This document shows, piece by piece, positions 34,376 through 43,713 of a DNA stretch of 64,000 nt (the stretch's first letter is position 1; every line of letters begins with the position of its first letter). The notes beneath the pieces were generated by a model. That model was not told the DNA's origin. It did not search any database and was given only the letters and a program-made list of their open reading frames with translations. The position numbers were made by a program, and so were the translations under genes. The stretch comes from Rhodobacter sp. Lineage in GTDB: Bacteria; Pseudomonadota; Alphaproteobacteria; Rhodobacterales; Rhodobacteraceae. Where the stretch lies: contig JAIXUH010000012.1 of NCBI GenBank assembly GCA_027484145.1, positions 62,001 through 126,000 on the forward strand, given 5' to 3'.

Positions 34376-35674
34376 ATGGAGACGCGATTGAAATACATGC
34401 TGACCTACGACATCATGGAAAGTGCCCGAAACACCAATGAGTGGCTTGGGGCAACAGCCCGTGCGATGGCGTCTTACCCCGCTTTTGCGCTGTCGATGAA
34501 CCCGATGCTGCAACTGACCGCAGCATGGGGCGAAGTGACTGAGCGCACCTTTGGCCGTATGGTCGCCAAGCCCGACTGGGGCATCCGCTCGATCGTCGGC
34601 TCTGATGGCACTGACCATCTGGTCGACATCAAGACGGTTGTCGAACGGCCCTTTGGCAACCTTGTGCAATTCTTCGTCCGCCGTCGCCCGCCAACCAGCC
34701 GCAAGGTACTGCTGGTGGCCCCCATGTCGGGCCACTATGCCACGCTGTTGCGTTCCACTGTGTCATCGCTACTGCCCGACTGCGACGTCTACGTGACAGA
34801 CTGGCACAATGCACGTGACATCCCGGTTAGCGCCGGGAAATTCGACATCGAGGATTACACCCTCTACCTTGCCGATTTCATGCGCCATCTGGGGCCGGAT
34901 ACCAATGTGATCGCGGTGTGCCAGCCGGTGCCGCTGACCCTTGCCGCGACGGCCTATCTGGCCGCCGAAGACCCGTCGGCCCAACCGCGCAGCCTGACCC
35001 TGATCGGTGGCCCCGTTGACCCCGATGCTGCCGCGACCGAGGTGACCGATTTTGGCCGCCGCATCACCATGGGCCAGTTGGAACAGATGGCCATTCAGCG
35101 CGTCGGCTTCAAATACAAGGGCGCGGGGCGCTTGGTCTATCCGGGGCTGTTGCAACTGCAAAGCTTCATCTCGATGAACGGCGATCGCCATTCCAAGGCG
35201 TTCAGCGAACAAATCATGCGCGCCGCGCGCGGCGAGTCGCGCGACAATGACGCGCACAACCGTTTCTACGACGAATACCTTGCTGTGATGGACATGACGG
35301 CCGAGTTTTACCTGTCCACGGTGGAACGCATCTTCAAGAACCGTGAGATTGCGCGGAACGAATTCGTGGTCGCAGGCAAGAAGGTCGATTTCGGCGCCAT
35401 CACCAATGTGGCCGTCAAGATCGTCGAAGGCGCGAATGACGATATCTCGGCCCCCGGTCAATGCCTTGCGGCGCTTGACCTGCTGACCAACCTGCCCGCA
35501 TCGAAAAAGGCGGCGCATCTGGAACCGGGTGCCGGCCATTATGGCATCTTTGCCGGCAAGTCGTGGCGGCTGAACATCCGCCCGCTGGTGCTGAACTTTA
35601 TCGACGCAAACGCAGGCGAAGGCGCAGTGAAACCCGCACGCGGCAAGCCTGCGATGAAATTGGCGTCATCGTAA
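34376..35674 (+). CDS. phaZ: Intracellular PHA depolymerase
   Basis: A 432-residue depolymerase mobilising stored PHA. The family nucleophile lies in VIAVCQPVPLTL (C182 by this start), matching the CQP elbow of intracellular PhaZ. KYMLTYDIMESARN is the conserved N-terminus. The ATG at 34376 lacks a ribosome site, while a TTG at 34388 (giving KYMLTYD) has GGAG 6 nt upstream and may be the real start. It is divergent from phaC, a shared regulation region for synthesis and breakdown. Its end overlaps the convergent hydrolase gene by 9 nt. Confidence 0.93.
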   Translation: METRLKYMLTYDIMESARNTNEWLGATARAMASYPAFALSMNPMLQLTAAWGEVTERTFGRMVAKPDWGIRSIVGSDGTDHLVDIKTVVERPFGNLVQFFVRRRPPTSRKVLLVAPMSGHYATLLRSTVSSLLPDCDVYVTDWHNARDIPVSAGKFDIEDYTLYLADFMRHLGPDTNVIAVCQPVPLTLAATAYLAAEDPSAQPRSLTLIGGPVDPDAAATEVTDFGRRITMGQLEQMAIQRVGFKYKGAGRLVYPGLLQLQSFISMNGDRHSKAFSEQIMRAARGESRDNDAHNRFYDEYLAVMDMTAEFYLSTVERIFKNREIARNEFVVAGKKVDFGAITNVAVKIVEGANDDISAPGQCLAALDLLTNLPASKKAAHLEPGAGHYGIFAGKSWRLNIRPLVLNFIDANAGEGAVKPARGKPAMKLASS

Positions 35675-36376
35675 GATCATCGGCCCGGCAAGAAAGCCCT
35701 CGATGGCGGCGGTCACCGCCTCGGGGGCTTCCAGCATGGGCAGGTGCCCCGCGTCCTCGATCACCTTCAGCGCGGAACTGGCCATCAGATCGCGCGCAAA
35801 TTCCTGCCGCCGCAAGGGCACCACAGTGTCATGCGCCCCGGCAATGAAGAGTGCCGGAATGGCCGCACGGCGCAGGGTCTTTTGCTGATCGGGCCGCCGT
35901 TGCAGGGCGCGCGACTGGCGCAAGAACACCCCTTCCCCAAGGCCAAGCGCCATATCCTCGACCAGATCCAGCACCGCGCGCCGGTCTGGCGTGTCGGCAA
36001 GCGCCGCCTCTGGTACCTCTTCGGCCATGGCCTGCTTCAGCCGCCCCGTGCGTGCGGCCACCATGCGCACCTCACGCCCGGCGGCGGTTTGCGGCGCCTC
36101 TGACAGCGGGTCCGTCGCCAGCAGGATCACCCGCAACACCCGTTCGGGCGCACGCCGGATGACATCCAGCGCCACGATCCCGCCCAACCCATGACCGACC
36201 AGCACAAAGCGGGGGGGCGCATGCACAAGCGCATCTTCCGACAAACGCTCGACCGTCTCACCAATCGGGATCACGACCTGCACCGCATGTTTCGTGCCCA
36301 GCCCGACGATCTGGGGCAAAAAGGCGCGGGCGTCCTGCATCAGACCGGGAATGAAAAGGATCGGATCCGCCATCAT
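35666..36376 (-). CDS. Alpha/beta hydrolase 1
   Basis: A 236-residue alpha/beta-hydrolase. The nucleophile elbow reads VLVGHGLGGIVAL (a histidine-containing GHGLG rather than GxSxG, so the catalytic residue is not a plain serine), with a GAHDTVVP aspartate region and a VIEDAGHLPMLE histidine. It is the last of three hydrolase genes in a row and is coupled by an ATGA overlap to the one before it. Substrate unknown; proximity to phaZ hints at PHA oligomers or esters, which is speculative. Confidence 0.75.
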   Translation of the reverse strand: MMADPILFIPGLMQDARAFLPQIVGLGTKHAVQVVIPIGETVERLSEDALVHAPPRFVLVGHGLGGIVALDVIRRAPERVLRVILLATDPLSEAPQTAAGREVRMVAARTGRLKQAMAEEVPEAALADTPDRRAVLDLVEDMALGLGEGVFLRQSRALQRRPDQQKTLRRAAIPALFIAGAHDTVVPLRRQEFARDLMASSALKVIEDAGHLPMLEAPEAVTAAIEGFLAGPMILR

Positions 36377-37353
36377 AAGTCCTTTGCCCATGCCACGATA
36401 CCAGCCGCCACATCCTGCGTCTGGCCGGGGCTGAGGATATCGCCCGCAATCACATGGGAATAGGGGTCATCCCCCGGCCCCATCACACGCAGAACTTCCG
36501 TCACCGCCCCGCCCCAGGCATCGCGCACCGCGGCAATGGCAAAGGGATCAATCACCTGATCGGCATCCGAATAGATGAACAAAGCCGGGGCCTTGGCGGC
36601 GCTGTATTCCTGCGACCGTGCCTCGCGCACCAATGCGGCCATCGGGAACAACGCGACCGTGGGGTAATCAGTGGTCCAGAACCGGGCGTGTTGTTCGTTC
36701 GTTGGCGTAAAGGACCGGCGCGCCCCTGCCACCAGCGGGCCCCACCAGCGCGCAAGTGGCAGGTCCAGAATCCGCCCGGCCACACTGCGCAGCCCAAAGT
36801 TGGGAGAGATCATGACCACGCCCGCCACCCCGTTTGACAGTTGCGGATCGGTCGCGGCAATTGCGGCAAGGGTTGCCCCGGTCGAGGTGGAGATGACAAG
36901 CACCCGATCACCGATCCGGCGGCCAATCGCCATGGCCTCGGCCATATCCTCGATCCAGTCGCCCGCCGCAGGTTCCGCCATGGCATCGCCTGTGCGCCCA
37001 TGCCCGGCCAACCGCGTGAAGTAAAGGTTGGCCCCCATTGCCGTGGCGACCAGATCAGGCACCGGGCGCACCTCTTCCGAGGTGGCGGAAAAGCCATGCA
37101 CGTAAACCACGGCCAGCGGGGTTTTCTGCCCCTTTGCCCCCGCCCAGATGATCCGTTTTTCGGTGCCGGGGCGAATGTCGGGAAATGACACTTCATGCTG
37201 AGCCAACCATGCATCAGGATCGCCGCCGATGACGTTCTCATCAAACGATATTTCCCGATCTACGGCTTCCAGTGGCGCGAACAGATAGATCGCCCCAATT
37301 GTCACAATAAGGAAAGCCAGCAGCCGCCCCAGTAGCTTACCGAACTGCCGCAT
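36373..37353 (-). CDS. Membrane-anchored alpha/beta hydrolase 2
   Basis: A 326-residue hydrolase with an N-terminal hydrophobic anchor (LLAFLIVTIGAIYLFA, about residues 11-26) and an extracytoplasmic or membrane-tethered catalytic domain. VVYVHGFSATSEEVRP gives the oxyanion region, and VISTSTGATLAA the nucleophile elbow (GxSxG-like, STSTG). DPYSHVIAGDILSPGQ carries the likely catalytic histidine. It overlaps both flanking hydrolase genes, forming a three-gene operon on the minus strand. Confidence 0.78.
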   Translation of the reverse strand: MRQFGKLLGRLLAFLIVTIGAIYLFAPLEAVDREISFDENVIGGDPDAWLAQHEVSFPDIRPGTEKRIIWAGAKGQKTPLAVVYVHGFSATSEEVRPVPDLVATAMGANLYFTRLAGHGRTGDAMAEPAAGDWIEDMAEAMAIGRRIGDRVLVISTSTGATLAAIAATDPQLSNGVAGVVMISPNFGLRSVAGRILDLPLARWWGPLVAGARRSFTPTNEQHARFWTTDYPTVALFPMAALVREARSQEYSAAKAPALFIYSDADQVIDPFAIAAVRDAWGGAVTEVLRVMGPGDDPYSHVIAGDILSPGQTQDVAAGIVAWAKDL

Positions 37354-38107
37354 CGGCCCCCCCTGTCAGCACGTCCTCGATGGCGGCTGTGATCAGCCCA
37401 AGGCAGTGCGGCGTTGAAAAGCGGTGATCAACACCCTTGACCAGTGTCAGGTGAATGTCGGGCCCGGAGGCATGATCCAGCAGGCGCAGCGCAACCGATG
37501 GCGGCACATCCGCATCTGCCGTGCCCTGCAACAACCGCACCGGAAACGGCAGCGGCAACGGGTCGCGCAAGACCAGATGCCCCCGGCCTTCGTCGATCAG
37601 GCGGCGGGTGATGATATAGTGCGCATCGGAATACTCGGAGGGCAACGCCACCTGCCCTTGCGTCATCAGCATGTCGCGTTGCTCGAGCGAAAAGCCCGCC
37701 CACATGCTGTCTTCGGTAAAATCGGGGGCCGCAGCGATACCAACCAGCCCGGCCACGCGGTTCGGCATCGCCCGCGCCAGCAACAGCGCAATCCAGCCGC
37801 CCATCGACGACCCCACCAGCACCTGTGGCCCGGCGGTCAGGGCGGTGATGACGGCCGCCGCATCCTCGAACCAGTCGCCAATGGCACCGTCGAGAAAATC
37901 GCCCGACGATGACCCATGGCCCGAATAGTCGAACCGCAGAAAGGCTTGCCCCCGCGCGTTGGCCCAATCCTCCAGATGGAAGGCCTTTGTGCCGGTCATA
38001 TCGGATTTGAAGCCGCCCAGAAACACCACCCCTGGCCCGGCCCCATGGGTCTGGTGATAGGCGATCTGGCGGCCTTGGGGTGTGGTCAGAATGTCTGGAT
38101 CGGGCAT
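37337..38107 (-). CDS. Alpha/beta hydrolase 3
   Basis: A 256-residue hydrolase with nucleophile elbow [15 protein letters not shown] (GSSMG, catalytic serine about residue 104) and [13 protein letters not shown], a pattern of the ABHD10/thioesterase-like group. [10 protein letters not shown] and [11 protein letters not shown] supply the aspartate and histidine. The ATG at 38107 is favoured; an in-frame extension to 38242 has no family similarity. First of the three-gene hydrolase run and divergent from thrS. Confidence 0.82.
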   Translation of the reverse strand: MPDPDILTTPQGRQIAYHQTHGAGPGVVFLGGFKSDMTGTKAFHLEDWANARGQAFLRFDYSGHGSSSGDFLDGAIGDWFEDAAAVITALTAGPQVLVGSSMGGWIALLLARAMPNRVAGLVGIAAAPDFTEDSMWAGFSLEQRDMLMTQGQVALPSEYSDAHYIITRRLIDEGRGHLVLRDPLPLPFPVRLLQGTADADVPPSVALRLLDHASGPDIHLTLVKGVDHRFSTPHCLGLITAAIEDVLTGGADAAVR

Positions 38108-38233
38108 GGATACCTCCGGCCCGATCCTTCTAGCGCCGCGCGGTTGACTTTGCCATGGCCCCGGCGCAAAACACCGCCCGACATAACCCGCAACCGGGCG
38201 TTTCGTAGGCGCCAAAACGACGAGGAGGCCGAT

Positions 38234-40180
38234 ATGGCACAAATCTCACTCACCTTTCCCGACGGCAACGTGCGCAGCTATGCGGCGGGTGTCACCCCTG
38301 CCGAAGTGGCAGCCAGCATTGCGCCCTCGCTCGCCAAGGCGGCGATTTCCGCGCAGGTCAACGGCACGCATTGGGATATGGCCTGGCCCATCCACAGTGA
38401 CGCCAACCTGTCGATCAATACGCTGAAGGATGACACCCCCGCGCTGGAACTGATCCGCCATGACCTTGCCCACATCATGGCGCGCGCGGTGCAGGAAATC
38501 TGGCCCGAGGTGAAGGTCACCATCGGCCCGGTGCGCGATTACGGCTGGTTCTATGATTTTGACCGCGCCGAACCCTTTACCCCCGATGACCTTGGCCAGA
38601 TCGAGGCCAAGATGAAGCAGATCATCAACGCCCGCGATCCGGTGAAAACCGAAGTATGGGACCGCGCCCGCGCCATCGCCTATTATGAGGAGCGGGGTGA
38701 GCCCTATAAAGTGGAACTGGTCCACAAGATCCCCGAGGGCCAAGACCTGCGGATGTACTGGCACGGGCCATGGCAAGACCTGTGCCGCGGTCCGCATTTG
38801 CAGCACACGGGCCAGGTGCCTGCAGATGCCTTCAAGCTGACGCATGTGGCCGGGGCCTATTGGCTGGGCGATGCGACGCGGCCCATGTTGCAGCGCATTT
38901 ATGGCGTGGCGTTCAAGAACCGCGATGACCTGAAAGCCCACATGACCATGCTGGAAGAGGCCGCCAAGCGCGACCACCGCAAGCTGGGCCGTGAAATGGG
39001 TCTGTTTCACATGCAGGAAGAAGCGCCGGGCCAGATCTTCTGGCACCCCAACGGCTGGACGATCTATACCCAGTTGCAGGATTACATGCGCCGCCAGCAG
39101 CGCCGCGATGGCTATGTCGAGGTGAACACCCCGCAGGTGGTGAACCGCAAGCTGTGGGAAGCTTCGGGGCACTGGGAAAACTACCGCGAGAACATGTTCA
39201 TCGTCGAGGTGGACGAAGAAGGCGCGCGTGAAAAGGTCATCAACGCGCTGAAGCCAATGAACTGCCCCTGCCATGTGCAGATCTTTAACGTGGGCCTGAA
39301 ATCCTATCGTGACCTGCCGCTGCGGATGGCGGAATTTGGCTCTTGCGCCCGCTATGAGCCCAGTGGCGCGCTGCACGGCATCATGCGGGTGCGCGGGTTT
39401 ACCCAAGATGACGCGCATATCTTCTGCACGCTGGATCAGGTCGAATCCGAATCCAAGAAATTCATCGAATTTCTAGCCCGCATCTATTCCGACCTTGGCT
39501 TTGACAAGTGGCGCGTCAAGCTCTCGACGCGCCCCGAAAAGCGGGTGGGGTCTAACGAGATCTGGGACGTGATGGAAGCGGCCCTTGCCAATGCCTGCAC
39601 GGCGGCGGGCTATGCCTATGAGCTGTTCCCCGGTGAAGGCGCGTTCTATGCACCCAAGCTGGAGTTTGTGCTGACCGACGCGATCGGGCGTGACTGGCAG
39701 TGCGGCACCCTGCAGCTTGACCCCAACCTGCCCGAGCGGCTGGATGCCAGCTATATCGGCGAGGATGGCGCAAAGCACCGCCCCTTCATGCTGCACCGGG
39801 CCTGCCTTGGCTCGTTCGAGCGGTTCATCGGCATCCTGATCGAAAACTACGCGGGCAAGCTGCCCTTCTGGCTGGCCCCGCGTCAGGTGGTGGTGGCCAG
39901 CATCGTGTCAGACGCCGACCCGTTTGTGGAAGAGGTCGTCACCGCCCTTACCCTTGCCGGAGTACGGGCCGAGGCCGACATGCGCAACGAGAAGATCAAC
40001 TACAAGGTTCGCGAACACTCGGTCGGCAAGGTTCCGGTCATTCTGGCCATCGGGATGAAGGAAGTGGAAGAACGAACTGTTTCAGTCCGCCGCTTGGGTG
40101 AAACACAAACCCGCGCCGCATCCTTGGCCGACATCGTGGCCGAACTTGCGGCCGAGGCGCTGCCGCCTGACCTGCGCTAG
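38234..40180 (+). CDS. thrS: Threonyl-tRNA synthetase
   Basis: A 648-residue class II synthetase. The N-terminal TGS domain ([21 protein letters not shown]) and second-additional-domain histidines ([12 protein letters not shown]) precede the catalytic core with motif 2 ([25 protein letters not shown]) and the zinc ligands MNCPCHV and [12 protein letters not shown]. The HGTP anticodon domain ends the protein. The ATG at 38234 has GAGGAGG upstream. A terminator follows at 40201-40233. Confidence 0.97.
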   Translation: MAQISLTFPDGNVRSYAAGVTPAEVAASIAPSLAKAAISAQVNGTHWDMAWPIHSDANLSINTLKDDTPALELIRHDLAHIMARAVQEIWPEVKVTIGPVRDYGWFYDFDRAEPFTPDDLGQIEAKMKQIINARDPVKTEVWDRARAIAYYEERGEPYKVELVHKIPEGQDLRMYWHGPWQDLCRGPHLQHTGQVPADAFKLTHVAGAYWLGDATRPMLQRIYGVAFKNRDDLKAHMTMLEEAAKRDHRKLGREMGLFHMQEEAPGQIFWHPNGWTIYTQLQDYMRRQQRRDGYVEVNTPQVVNRKLWEASGHWENYRENMFIVEVDEEGAREKVINALKPMNCPCHVQIFNVGLKSYRDLPLRMAEFGSCARYEPSGALHGIMRVRGFTQDDAHIFCTLDQVESESKKFIEFLARIYSDLGFDKWRVKLSTRPEKRVGSNEIWDVMEAALANACTAAGYAYELFPGEGAFYAPKLEFVLTDAIGRDWQCGTLQLDPNLPERLDASYIGEDGAKHRPFMLHRACLGSFERFIGILIENYAGKLPFWLAPRQVVVASIVSDADPFVEEVVTALTLAGVRAEADMRNEKINYKVREHSVGKVPVILAIGMKEVEERTVSVRRLGETQTRAASLADIVAELAAEALPPDLR

Positions 40181-40200
40181 CCAACCTATTGATCTGAAAT

Positions 40201-40233
40201 GAAAAGCGTCGGGCGATCCGGCGCTTTTCGTTT
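40201..40233 (+). terminator. Rho-independent terminator of thrS
   Basis: GAAAAGCGTCGG pairs with CCGGCGCTTTTC (12-bp stem with one G-U pair) around GCGAT, followed by GTTT. It sits 21 nt after the thrS stop and separates that gene from the bufferin-type cluster. Confidence 0.8.
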
Positions 40234-40386
40234 GGTGCAGACGCGAACATTCCAGACGGGATTCGTTACACCCATCACCCATGTTTTTCTTCACGGGCCT
40301 GTGATTCACGCCAGGCGGAAAAAGACGGCTACCTCATCCCTGTCGCCGCAAACCGGGCGATCCGAAACAAACCAAGGGATGAACCG

Positions 40387-40680
40387 ATGACCTATCATGT
40401 CAAGACCCTCGCCGCCGCCGGGATGCTGGCCGCCGCCCTGACCGCACAAGTTGCAGGCCCAGCCGCTGCCGAAGGCGCGATGGAAAAGTGCTTTGGCGTT
40501 TCGCTGGCTGGCAAGAATGATTGCGCCGCCGGCCCCGGCACCACCTGCGCCGGCACGTCGAAGGTTGATTTTCAGGGCAACGCATGGAAGCTGGTTCCGG
40601 CAGGCACCTGCGTCACGATGGAGCTGCCCGAAGGCCGCATGGGCAGCCTTGAAGCCCTTGAGCGTGATCTTCCCGCATAA
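40387..40680 (+). CDS. bufA: DUF2282 precursor peptide (bufferin-type RiPP precursor)
   Basis: A 97-residue exported peptide with a Sec signal ([20 protein letters not shown]; cleavage near residue 28, after PAAA). The mature part carries four cysteines, C35, C46, C54 and C75, in the DUF2282 pattern [20 protein letters not shown] and PAGTC. Members studied as 'bufferins' in Caulobacter are ribosomally made peptides in which an MNIO enzyme turns cysteines into thiooxazoles that bind copper in the periplasm. The DUF692, DUF2063 and DoxX genes that follow match that cluster order. Which cysteines are modified here is inferred from the family. Confidence 0.88.
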   Translation: MTYHVKTLAAAGMLAAALTAQVAGPAAAEGAMEKCFGVSLAGKNDCAAGPGTTCAGTSKVDFQGNAWKLVPAGTCVTMELPEGRMGSLEALERDLPA

Positions 40681-40707
40681 GGCGCGCCTGTCACATGACG
40701 TTGAACC

Positions 40708-40750
40708 GGGGGGGCTTCGCGCCCCCCCAGACCCCCCTGCGGGATATTTT
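40708..40750 (+). promoter_or_regulatory. Hairpin between bufA and bufB (repeat copy B)
   Basis: GGGGGGGC (40708-40715) pairs with GCCCCCCC (40721-40728), an 8-bp stem with TTCGC loop. A GGATATTT box (reverse of AAATATCC) follows at 40742-40749. No T-run follows, so read-through is expected. It probably lowers expression of the enzymes relative to the precursor peptide, and is the inverted copy of the element at 11.5 and 48.3 kb. Confidence 0.6.
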
Positions 40751-40776
40751 CAGACAGAAAATGAAAAGGGTCCGTG

Positions 40777-41625
40777 ATGCTGGATACCGGGGCGCGAGAT
40801 TTGCCGGCTGTGCCGGGGGTGGGCTACAAACCGCAGCATTTTGCGGCCCTTGTGGCCGATGCCGGGCCTGTCGGCTGGTTGGAAATTCATGCCGAGAATT
40901 ACATGGGCGCGGGCGGGCGACCACTGGCCCAACTGCGCGCCCTGTCCGAGCGGTTTGCCATATCAGTGCATGGGGTGGGCCTGTCGATCGGGGGCGAAGG
41001 CCCGCTGGATCGAGAGCACCTGATGCGCCTGCAGACCCTGTGCCACTGGCTGAATCCTGCCAGTTTTTCCGAACATCTGGCATGGTCGACCCATGACGGT
41101 GCCTTTCTGAATGACCTGTTGCCCCTGCCCTATACCGACCGCACCTTGACCCGTGTTGCCGACCACATCGATCAGGTGCAAGGGGTTCTGGGACGAAGGA
41201 TGCTTTTGGAAAACCCCTCGACCTATCTGGCCTTTGCCGAAACAGAGATGGACGAGGTGACCTTTTTGACCGAAATCGCCCGCCGCACCGGCTGCGGGCT
41301 GCTCTTGGATGTCAACAACGTCCATGTTTCGGCCATCAATCAGGGCACGGATGCCGATGACTATATCCGCCGCTTTCCCATGGCACTGGTGGGTGAGGTT
41401 CACCTTGGCGGGCACGAGTCGGATGTGGCAGATCATGGCGCGCCCCTGCTGATTGACGCGCATGGCACGCCTGTGGCCGACCCGGTCTGGCAGCTTTATG
41501 CCCGGACCATCACCTTGTCCGGGCCAAAGCCAACGCTGATCGAATGGGACAATGATGTGCCCGAGTGGCCGGTTCTGGTCCACGAAGCCCAGCTTGCGGC
41601 GCAGGTTCTGGCGGCTGTGCCATGA
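40777..41625 (+). CDS. bufB: DUF692 multinuclear nonheme iron oxidative enzyme (MNIO)
   Basis: A 282-residue TIM-barrel enzyme of the MNIO family that oxidises cysteines of RiPP precursors using two or three iron ions. Candidate metal ligands are all present: H38/E40 (EIHAENYM), H65 ([11 protein letters not shown]), E99/H100 (SEHLAWS), E145 (LLENPSTY), D179/N180/H183 ([14 protein letters not shown]), E207/H209 (GEVHLGGH) and E256 (LIEWDND). A GTG at 40774 is an alternative start. It follows the DUF2282 peptide and overlaps the DUF2063 gene (ATGA), the usual partner arrangement. Confidence 0.92.
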   Translation: MLDTGARDLPAVPGVGYKPQHFAALVADAGPVGWLEIHAENYMGAGGRPLAQLRALSERFAISVHGVGLSIGGEGPLDREHLMRLQTLCHWLNPASFSEHLAWSTHDGAFLNDLLPLPYTDRTLTRVADHIDQVQGVLGRRMLLENPSTYLAFAETEMDEVTFLTEIARRTGCGLLLDVNNVHVSAINQGTDADDYIRRFPMALVGEVHLGGHESDVADHGAPLLIDAHGTPVADPVWQLYARTITLSGPKPTLIEWDNDVPEWPVLVHEAQLAAQVLAAVP

Positions 41626-42356
41626 CCCAGTCGCTGTTCACCGCGGCGTTGCTTGCGCCCGATGCCGCCTTGCCCGATGGCCTGATCGACCCGCAAGGCC
41701 GCCCGGCGCCACAACGCTTTGCCGTCTATCGCAACAATGTGGTGGCTGGTCTGACAAAGGCGCTGGAGGAGGGCTTTCCCGTCCTGCGCGCGCTGTTGGG
41801 CGACGCCTTTTTCGCCGCCATGGCAGGTGATTTTCTGCGCCAGCATCCGCCCACCTCGCCCAGACTGATGCTCTACGGTGATGCTCTGCCGCAGTATCTG
41901 GAACACTTCGCCCCCGTGGCCCACCTTGGCTATCTGCCCGACATGGCGCGGCTGGAACTGGCGATGCGCGACAGTTACCACGCCGCGGATGCCGCGCCCC
42001 TCGCCGCGGATGCCCTTGCCCGCCTGTCGCCCGAGGATTTGGTGCGGTCACGGATCAGCCTTGCCCCGGCGGTGCGTCTGGTGCGGTCAGCCTGGCCGAT
42101 CCATGCGATCTGGCTGGCCCATACGGGCGATGGCCCGCCCCCGCTGATGGCGGCACAGGATGTGCTGATCCTGCGCCCCGCCTTTGACCCCCAGCCGCAT
42201 GCCTTGCCCCCCGGCACGGCGGCGCTGGTAAGGGCCCTGCAGGAAGGGCAAAGCCTTGGCGCTGCGATCGAGGCGGCGGGGACCGGCGATGTTCAGACGG
42301 TTTTGGCCGTCCTCGTGGCGGGCGGCGGAATTCAGGGAATACACCCATGCGACTGA
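41622..42356 (+). CDS. bufC: DUF2063 family partner protein
   Basis: A 244-residue protein with the DUF2063 N-terminal domain (about residues 1-95: [37 protein letters not shown], and [13 protein letters not shown]). This domain is often annotated as DNA-binding by name only. In MNIO clusters it acts as the partner that engages the precursor peptide for the enzyme. Coupled to bufB by ATGA and to the DoxX gene by a 10-nt overlap, so one operon. Confidence 0.88.
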   Translation: MTQSLFTAALLAPDAALPDGLIDPQGRPAPQRFAVYRNNVVAGLTKALEEGFPVLRALLGDAFFAAMAGDFLRQHPPTSPRLMLYGDALPQYLEHFAPVAHLGYLPDMARLELAMRDSYHAADAAPLAADALARLSPEDLVRSRISLAPAVRLVRSAWPIHAIWLAHTGDGPPPLMAAQDVLILRPAFDPQPHALPPGTAALVRALQEGQSLGAAIEAAGTGDVQTVLAVLVAGGGIQGIHPCD

Positions 42357-42886
42357 TGGAACGGATCGACACGCTGAATTCGCGGCTGGACCGCGCGGCC
42401 CCTGTTATTTTGCCAACCCTGTGCCGAATGGTCTTTGCCGCCGTGCTCTTGATGTATTTCTGGTCATCGGGCCTGACAAAGCTGGGGGATGGCCTGTTTT
42501 CGCCTGCTGCCGGTGGCTTTATCCAGATCTTCCCGCGCCTGACCGAAGCGGCCGGCTATGATACCAGCCAGCTTGGTCTGTGGCCGCGCCTTGTGGTTCT
42601 GGCCGGAACCTGGGCCGAGTTCATCCTGCCCGCCCTGATTGTCGCAGGATGTCTGACCCGGCTTGCTGCCCTTGGCATGATCGGCTTTGTCCTGATGCAA
42701 AGCCTGACCGACGTGTTTGGCCATTTGGCAGACCCGGTGACCATTGGCCGTTGGTTTGATGCGGCATCAGACGCCATCATTCTGGATCAGCGGGCGCTTT
42801 GGCTGGGCTTGCTGGCGACGCTTGTTCTGATGGGCGCAGGGCCGATTTCCGGCGACAGGCTTATGCGCAAGTGGCGCGCGAAATAG
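42347..42886 (+). CDS. bufD: DoxX family membrane protein
   Basis: A 179-residue membrane protein with about four hydrophobic helices (VFAAVLLMYFWSSGLTKL, LVVLAGTWAEFILPALIVAG, LGMIGFVLMQSLTD, LLATLVLMGAGPIS). It matches the DoxX family, whose members accompany MNIO clusters in many bacteria; its role (electron transfer or quinone link) is not settled. Last gene of the bufA-D operon. The DNA after it holds a cold-shock leader. Confidence 0.88.
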   Translation: MRLMERIDTLNSRLDRAAPVILPTLCRMVFAAVLLMYFWSSGLTKLGDGLFSPAAGGFIQIFPRLTEAAGYDTSQLGLWPRLVVLAGTWAEFILPALIVAGCLTRLAALGMIGFVLMQSLTDVFGHLADPVTIGRWFDAASDAIILDQRALWLGLLATLVLMGAGPISGDRLMRKWRAK

Positions 42887-43049
42887 CGTCAGCCCCAGCT
42901 TTCCTTGGCGTTTTCGTCGGCTTACGCCAAGGCCCCGGTTTGATTCGGCTTGATTTTGACAAAAGCTGAGGCATCCTGACGCCACGTTGCAGACGATGAG
43001 TATGGCGCTTTTCCACAGGCCGCAACCGACCGTGCTGCGCGATCAGCAA

Positions 43050-43066
43050 GTCCGTCCAAGGCGGAC
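43050..43066 (+). promoter_or_regulatory. Hairpin in the cold-shock gene leader
   Basis: GTCCG (43050-43054) and CGGAC (43062-43066) form a short stem 4 nt before the ribosome site AAGGAG, in a 197-nt leader. Cold-shock mRNAs are often regulated by leader structure; here it is a candidate only. Confidence 0.35.
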
Positions 43067-43083
43067 AAGGAAGGAGAAACGGT

Positions 43084-43290
43084 ATGGCGACCGGCACCGT
43101 AAAATGGTTCAACGCCACGAAAGGCTATGGGTTCATCGCGCCCGACGACGGCGGCAAGGACATTTTCGTTCACATTTCCGCAGTCGAAAAAGCCGGGCTC
43201 AAGGGCCTGAACGACAATCAGAAAATCGCCTTTGAACTGCAATCAGGCCGGGATGGCCGGTCTTCTGCATCGGACCTGCGGCTGCTTTAG
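43084..43290 (+). CDS. Cold shock protein (CspA family)
   Basis: A 68-residue OB-fold RNA-binding protein. GTVKWFNATKGYGFIAPDD (RNP1) and KDIFVHIS (RNP2) are intact. It acts as an RNA chaperone. AAGGAG precedes the ATG. A 197-nt leader precedes it, as is common for csp genes. Not coupled to the neighbours. Confidence 0.95.
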   Translation: MATGTVKWFNATKGYGFIAPDDGGKDIFVHISAVEKAGLKGLNDNQKIAFELQSGRDGRSSASDLRLL

Positions 43291-43327
43291 GCTGCAAGAC
43301 ACCGCGGGTAACGCCGGGTGGCGCGGG

Positions 43328-43651
43328 TCAGAGGATCGCGTCCTGAACCGACTGGTCCCAGCCCAGGTACCACGCGGCATCTTTCCTGATGATCGGCCGT
43401 TTCATCACGGTCGGCTGCGCCTCGATCTGTTCTTCGGGATCAGATGCCTTGAGGAAATCGTTGAAGGCGCGATAGGTGGTTGATGTCTTGTTGATCACCC
43501 GGTCGCCAAACTCGCCGACGATCTGCTCAACCTCGGCCCGGGACAGCGGGTCTTTGCGGATGTCGCGAAAGGTAACGTCGTGGCCGGCAGCCTCAATCGC
43601 CTTCAGCGCCTTTTTGCAGGTGTCGCAGGTGGGAATGCCATACAGGATCAT
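43328..43651 (-). CDS. ArsC/Spx-family thioredoxin-fold protein
   Basis: A 107-residue protein of the arsenate reductase/Spx family. The redox motif CDTCKKAL (CxxC, C9 and C12) near the N-terminus, VTFRDIRKDP, and RPIIRKDAAWYLGW are typical of the YffB-like members, which are not proven arsenate reductases. It lies alone, without ars genes. Function uncertain. Confidence 0.85.
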   Translation of the reverse strand: MILYGIPTCDTCKKALKAIEAAGHDVTFRDIRKDPLSRAEVEQIVGEFGDRVINKTSTTYRAFNDFLKASDPEEQIEAQPTVMKRPIIRKDAAWYLGWDQSVQDAIL

Positions 43652-43713
43652 CGGCGTGCCTTTCGGTGTCGTACTGGCCTTGGTCTACACGTCACCGCGC
43701 CGCCGGAAAAGCC

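Noticed and set aside
41622-42356. DUF2063 gene as a DNA-binding regulator
   Set aside because: The database name suggests DNA binding, but its operon place after an MNIO enzyme fits the precursor-binding partner role.
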